From assembly GCA_003222235.1 (NCBI GenBank), contig QHVD01000228.1, positions 3,108-11,801 of the forward strand: DNA of 8,694 nucleotides. Reading direction: 5' to 3'. Of this stretch, positions 6,133 through 8,694 are shown one piece after another. Origin of the DNA: Gemmatimonadota bacterium (lineage in GTDB: Bacteria > Gemmatimonadota > Gemmatimonadetes > Gemmatimonadales > GWC2-71-9). The notes beneath the pieces are model-generated. The model did no database searches. It was not told where the DNA came from and was given only the letters and a program-made list of their open reading frames with translations. How positions within the stretch are numbered: the stretch's first letter is position 1; each line of letters begins with the position of its first letter. The position numbers were made by a program, and so were the translations under genes.

Positions 6133-7203
6133 ATGACCACGGGCGGATTGACCTTCCTCAAGCGTCTCCTCGACACCCCGGGCCCCTCGGGCTTCGAGAC
6201 CGCGCCGGCGCGGGCGTGGCGCGAGGAGGTCATGACTTTCGCCGACGAGGTGAAGGCCGACGTGCACGGAAACTCCATCGCCGCGCTCAACGCCAAGGGA
6301 GCGCCGCGGCTGATGCTGGCCGGCCACATCGACGAGATCGGGCTTCAGATCACCCACGTGGACGACGATGGCTATCTCTATTTCGCCGGGATCGGGGGAT
6401 GGGACCCCCAGGTGCTCGTGGGTCAGCGGGTGGTGATCGCGGGGCTGAAAGGGCCGGTGCGGGGCGTCGTCGGGAAGCAGGCGATCCACCTGATGAAGAA
6501 GGAGGACATGGACAAGGTCTCGAAGATCACCGATTTGTGGATCGACATCGGCGCGGCGCACAAGGCCGAGGCGCTCGAGCAGGTCCGGGTGGGCGACCCG
6601 GCGGTGCTCGACGCCGACGTGCAGGAGCTGCCCAACCGGCGGATCGTCTCCCGAAGCATCGACAACCGGATTGGCGCGTACGTGGTGGCCGAGGTGATCC
6701 GGCTGCTCGCGCGGGACCGGCCCAAGCACGCGGCCGTGTTTGCGGTCGCGACCACTCGGGAGGAGATCGCGTGGACGGGGGGCGGTGCGCGCACCAGCGC
6801 CGTGGGCCTCGATCCCCAGGTCGCCCTCGTCGTGGACGTCACGCACGCCACGGACTATCCCGGGGCGGAGAAGAAGCGCGCCGGTGACCACAAGCTCGGC
6901 GCGGGGCCGGTGCTGGCGCGCGGCTCTTCCGTGAGCCCCGTGGTTTACGATTTGCTGGTCGAGTGCGCGGAGCGGGAGAAGATTCCCTACAGCGTCCAGG
7001 CTGCGCCACACGACACCAGCACCGACGCCGACGCCATCTACAACGCGCTCCGCGGGATTCCCACGGGCCTCGTGAGCGTTCCCAACCGGTACATGCACAG
7101 CCCCAACGAGATGGTCGCGCTGGAGGACCTGGAGCGCGCGGCGCAGCTCCTCGCCGCGTTCGCGCGCCGGCTCGACCCAAAGGTCAGCTTCATTCCCGGC
7201 TGA
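6133..7203 (+). CDS. M42 family aminopeptidase (glutamyl/tetrahedral type)
   Basis: This 356-residue cytoplasmic metallo-aminopeptidase belongs to family M42 (the FrvX, PepA-type and TET tetrahedral aminopeptidases), which trims residues from short peptides using two zinc or cobalt ions. Every expected ligand is visible: H65 and D67 in GHIDEIG, the bridging D177 in SIDNRIGAY, the catalytic and metal-binding glutamates E210-E211 in TTREEIAWTGGGA, D235 in VDVTHATDYPG, and H322 in YMHSPNEMV. The N-terminus LLDTPGPSGFE is also typical, and the length is normal, so the enzyme should be active. The ATG at 6133 is preferred to the GTG at 6100 because of a ribosome binding site. It starts 40 bases after the binding-protein gene and is probably co-transcribed. 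With the OPT transporter upstream, it could break down imported peptides; this link is inference. Confidence 0.92.
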   Translation: MTTGGLTFLKRLLDTPGPSGFETAPARAWREEVMTFADEVKADVHGNSIAALNAKGAPRLMLAGHIDEIGLQITHVDDDGYLYFAGIGGWDPQVLVGQRVVIAGLKGPVRGVVGKQAIHLMKKEDMDKVSKITDLWIDIGAAHKAEALEQVRVGDPAVLDADVQELPNRRIVSRSIDNRIGAYVVAEVIRLLARDRPKHAAVFAVATTREEIAWTGGGARTSAVGLDPQVALVVDVTHATDYPGAEKKRAGDHKLGAGPVLARGSSVSPVVYDLLVECAEREKIPYSVQAAPHDTSTDADAIYNALRGIPTGLVSVPNRYMHSPNEMVALEDLERAAQLLAAFARRLDPKVSFIPG

Positions 7204-7255
7204 AGCAGCGAGACGGGCTCCCCTTACTAAGCGTCTAGGGGGCCACACCGCCTGA

Positions 7256-7280
7256 CCCCCTCTCCGTTCCGGAGAGGGGG
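7256..7280. repeat. Perfect 11-bp-stem hairpin, repeat or terminator after peptidase gene
   Basis: CCCCCTCTCCG (7256-7266) and CGGAGAGGGGG (7270-7280) pair perfectly around a 3-base loop, 52 bases after the peptidase stop. There is no T-run on either side, so a classical intrinsic terminator is doubtful, but the hairpin could still end or stabilise the transcript. Its form also fits a dispersed intergenic palindrome. It lies immediately outside the probable end of the insertion sequence. Confidence 0.65.
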
Positions 7281-7320
7281 AACGAAGAACGACGCGTTGT
7301 GCCCCCTGCCATGAGAAGGT

Positions 7321-7580
7321 CTTGTAGTCAAGGGGCACCTTGGTGCCCTGGGCCCGACCCGTTACGCGGACGCTGCCATTCGCACTCGAGTTGCGCTCGC
7401 TCAGAGAGCGCGGTGCATGCTTGGGTCCGGCGTCGGTGGGCGCTGCAAATCTCTCCCACGGCCTCCCGCCGATCCTCCCGGCGGTGGGACTCAGGGGCTC
7501 GCGCCGTCGCCCGGGACGCGGCGTTCGGGTCCCTCGGCCGCAACTGCTCCTTGACGTCGCCTCCGTGCCTGGGGGTCTCC
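7321..7580 (-). ncRNA. Candidate bridge (seek) RNA region of the IS110-family element
   Basis: IS110-family elements encode a structured guide RNA in a non-coding end: upstream of the transposase in the IS110 group, downstream in the IS1111 group. Here about 260 bases downstream of the transposase stop hold no credible gene but several hairpins. A compound stem pairs 7454-7459 with 7484-7489 and 7467-7471 with 7479-7483 around a one-sided bulge. A 6-bp stem pairs GCGCTC (7393-7398) with GAGCGC (7406-7411). A 7-bp stem pairs 7333-7339 with 7342-7348. An imperfect long-range pairing joins 7327-7337 and 7545-7555. Only 64 bases upstream of the transposase are visible, so an upstream RNA cannot be excluded. 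Exact RNA ends are not determined. Confidence 0.4.
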
Positions 7581-8630
7581 TCAGCTCGCCTGCGCCAGCG
7601 CCGTGCTGTGGCGCAGCGGCTCGTACACCGCCCCACTGATCCAGAGACGGTGCAGCAGCACCGCCAGCTTCCGGGCCACGGCGATCACGGCCCGCTTCTT
7701 CGCATTCTTGCCCCCGCGCGCGGCAATCCGTTCGCCGTGCCGCCGCAGGTCGCAGTCCGGCCCCCGCGGGCCGAGGATATACTGGGCCCCCTGCACCAGC
7801 AGGCGGCGGCGGAACGGATTGCCCCCCTTGGTGATCCCGAGCTGGGGATCGCGTTCGCCCGATTGGCTCCGCCGGGGCCGCAGGCCCAGATAGGCGCCCA
7901 CGGCGCGACTCCGGGCAAAGCGGCGCGGGTCCTCCAGCACCAGCACGTACGCCAGCGCCGTCACCGGACCCACGCCGCTCACCTGCCGCAGCCGCGCCGT
8001 CGCGGGATATTGCTCCGCACACCGGCGCTCGAGCTCGCGGTCGAACGCCCGGATCGCCGCGGTCCCCTGCTGCACTTGCGCCAGCACCGGGGCCAGCGCC
8101 GGCTGCAGCTCCGCCGGCACGTCCCCGCTCGCGCGCCGCGCAAAGGCCTCGGCCGAGCACCGGGGCAGCCGCCCGCCCAGCGCTTTCACCACCCCGCGCG
8201 TGTGGCTGATCAACTGCGTCCGCGTCCGCACCAGCGCGTCCCGTGCGTGCAGCACGGCCAAGTCTGCCTGTGCCGCCGCGCCGCGGTGTGTGATCGGCTT
8301 GAGGAGGGCCGGATCCAGGCGCCCCACCCGCGCCAAGTACTCCGCGTCCACGCGGTCGTCCTTACTGTCATTCTCGTAGAGCCCGCGCAGCTTGCGCGGA
8401 TTCGCCACCAGCACCTCGTGCCCCAGCGCCTGCAGCGCCCGGCTGGCCCACGGCGAATGCGTGCCCGCTTCGAGCACCACCCGCGCCGGCGCTTGCCCGG
8501 CGAACCACCGCTCCAGCCCGGCGCGCGTCGTGCGCACCCGGCCGGTCTCGACACACGTGCCCGCCGCGTCCACCACATAGAGCTGGCTGTACTGATCGCC
8601 CAGATCCACGCCGATCGTTACCTTTGTCAT
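7581..8630 (-). CDS. IS110-family transposase (DEDD recombinase)
   Basis: This 349-residue transposase cuts and joins DNA under the direction of a bridge RNA. The N-terminal RuvC-like DEDD domain shows D9 (GVDLGD), E54 (VVLEAGTHSPW), and D92 and D95 (DDRVDAEYLAR). A helical middle follows (about 120-205). The C-terminal Tnp domain has LRQVSGVGPVTALAYVL (214-230), AYLGLRPRRSQSGERDPQLG (246-265), ITKGGNPFRRRLL and KNAKKRAVIAVARKLAVLLH. The catalytic serine of this domain may be S257; T267 stands where many relatives have Ser in an ISKxG motif, so the assignment is uncertain. The ATG at 8630 is chosen over a GTG at 8681 because GGAGG (8640-8644) precedes it by 9 bases and MTKVTIGVDLG is the usual start. 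Length is normal and no frameshift is seen, so the enzyme looks intact. It is oriented against all neighbouring genes. Confidence 0.93.
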   Translation of the reverse strand: MTKVTIGVDLGDQYSQLYVVDAAGTCVETGRVRTTRAGLERWFAGQAPARVVLEAGTHSPWASRALQALGHEVLVANPRKLRGLYENDSKDDRVDAEYLARVGRLDPALLKPITHRGAAAQADLAVLHARDALVRTRTQLISHTRGVVKALGGRLPRCSAEAFARRASGDVPAELQPALAPVLAQVQQGTAAIRAFDRELERRCAEQYPATARLRQVSGVGPVTALAYVLVLEDPRRFARSRAVGAYLGLRPRRSQSGERDPQLGITKGGNPFRRRLLVQGAQYILGPRGPDCDLRRHGERIAARGGKNAKKRAVIAVARKLAVLLHRLWISGAVYEPLRHSTALAQAS

Positions 8631-8639
8631 AGGGTCCAA

Positions 8640-8644
8640 CCTCC
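8640..8644 (-). promoter_or_regulatory. Ribosome binding site of the transposase
   Basis: GGAGG on the - strand lies 9 bases before the ATG at 8630. It decides this start against the GTG at 8681, which would add 17 residues unlike the family. Confidence 0.6.
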
Positions 8645-8650
8645 GATCGT

Positions 8651-8663
8651 GGGCTTCGAGCCC
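8651..8663. other. Small hairpin upstream of transposase start
   Basis: GGGCT (8651-8655) and AGCCC (8659-8663) pair around a 3-base loop, just upstream of the transposase ribosome binding site. A second short pair, CACCC (8679-8683) with GGGTG (8688-8692), lies next to it at the window edge. They could belong to a structured leader or to an upstream bridge RNA that continues outside the window, or be subterminal hairpins of the element. The evidence is slight. Confidence 0.3.
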
Positions 8664-8694
8664 GGTTGATCCTTGAAGCACCCCCTTGGGTGAC

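Larger units (their letters stand above)
7299..8694 (-). mobile_element. IS110-family insertion sequence, one end in window, other end beyond the edge
   Basis: The element carries an intact IS110-type transposase and at least 280 bp of non-coding DNA downstream of it. The left boundary in window coordinates is not precise; I place it near 7299 because a 7-base inverted pair, GTGCCCC (7299-7305) and GGGGCAC (7332-7338), and a CCCCTTGACTAC motif read on the - strand (7324-7335) look like the conserved right end of such elements. The other end is beyond 8694. TCAAGG occurs in opposite orientation near both sides (7328-7333 on +, 8671-8676 on -), a possible short subterminal repeat. Members of this family usually make no target duplication, so none is expected. 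Confidence 0.7.

Noticed and set aside
5980..8160. 726-codon open frame on the - strand across the peptidase gene, the non-coding gap and the transposase
   Set aside because: It runs antisense to M42 motifs and out of frame with the transposase. Its composition is low in complexity and it has no domain.
7299..8669. 456-codon open frame on the + strand opposite the transposase
   Set aside because: The transposase on the other strand carries all catalytic motifs. The + frame is rich in Arg, Pro and His, as expected of a shadow.

Overview
This is a GC-rich, densely coded bacterial window with ribosome-binding sites of the GGAGG type. It most resembles a genome fragment from an uncultivated high-GC soil or sediment lineage. 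Gemmatimonadota, Rokubacteria-like and deltaproteobacterial groups are all possible, and no marker gene here allows a firm placement. No rRNA, tRNA or CRISPR array is visible. Six chromosomal genes run on the + strand, and one transposase gene lies on the - strand at the right edge.

Region 1 (1-2816) is a tightly coupled three-gene operon. It holds a metallophosphoesterase cut by the left window edge, a 207-residue protein I do not recognise, and an NAD-dependent epimerase/dehydratase of the extended SDR family. The junctions are TGATG and ATGA overlaps, so the three proteins are probably made together. The phosphatase has hydrophobic segments between its metal-binding motifs, which suggests membrane-associated work on a lipid-phosphate or glycolipid substrate; this is inference.

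Region 2 (2817-7203) follows a 123-bp gap with a GC-rich hairpin and a possible weak promoter. It holds an OPT-family transporter, a BtuF/FecB-like binding protein without a signal peptide, and an M42-family aminopeptidase with all expected metal ligands. A plausible joint theme is uptake of small peptides or metal/cofactor complexes and intracellular peptide breakdown. Small palindromic repeats have invaded this region. One of about 79 bp fills the gap before the binding-protein gene and reaches into its start codon. A perfect 28-bp palindrome sits in frame inside that gene.

Region 3 (7204-8694) has a perfect 11-bp-stem hairpin just after the peptidase gene. It is followed by an IS110-family insertion sequence on the - strand, whose far end lies outside the window. 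About 280 bp of structured non-coding DNA downstream of the transposase is a candidate location for the element's bridge (seek) RNA. The most interesting signals are this candidate guide RNA, the in-frame palindrome, and the uncharacterised middle gene of the first operon.
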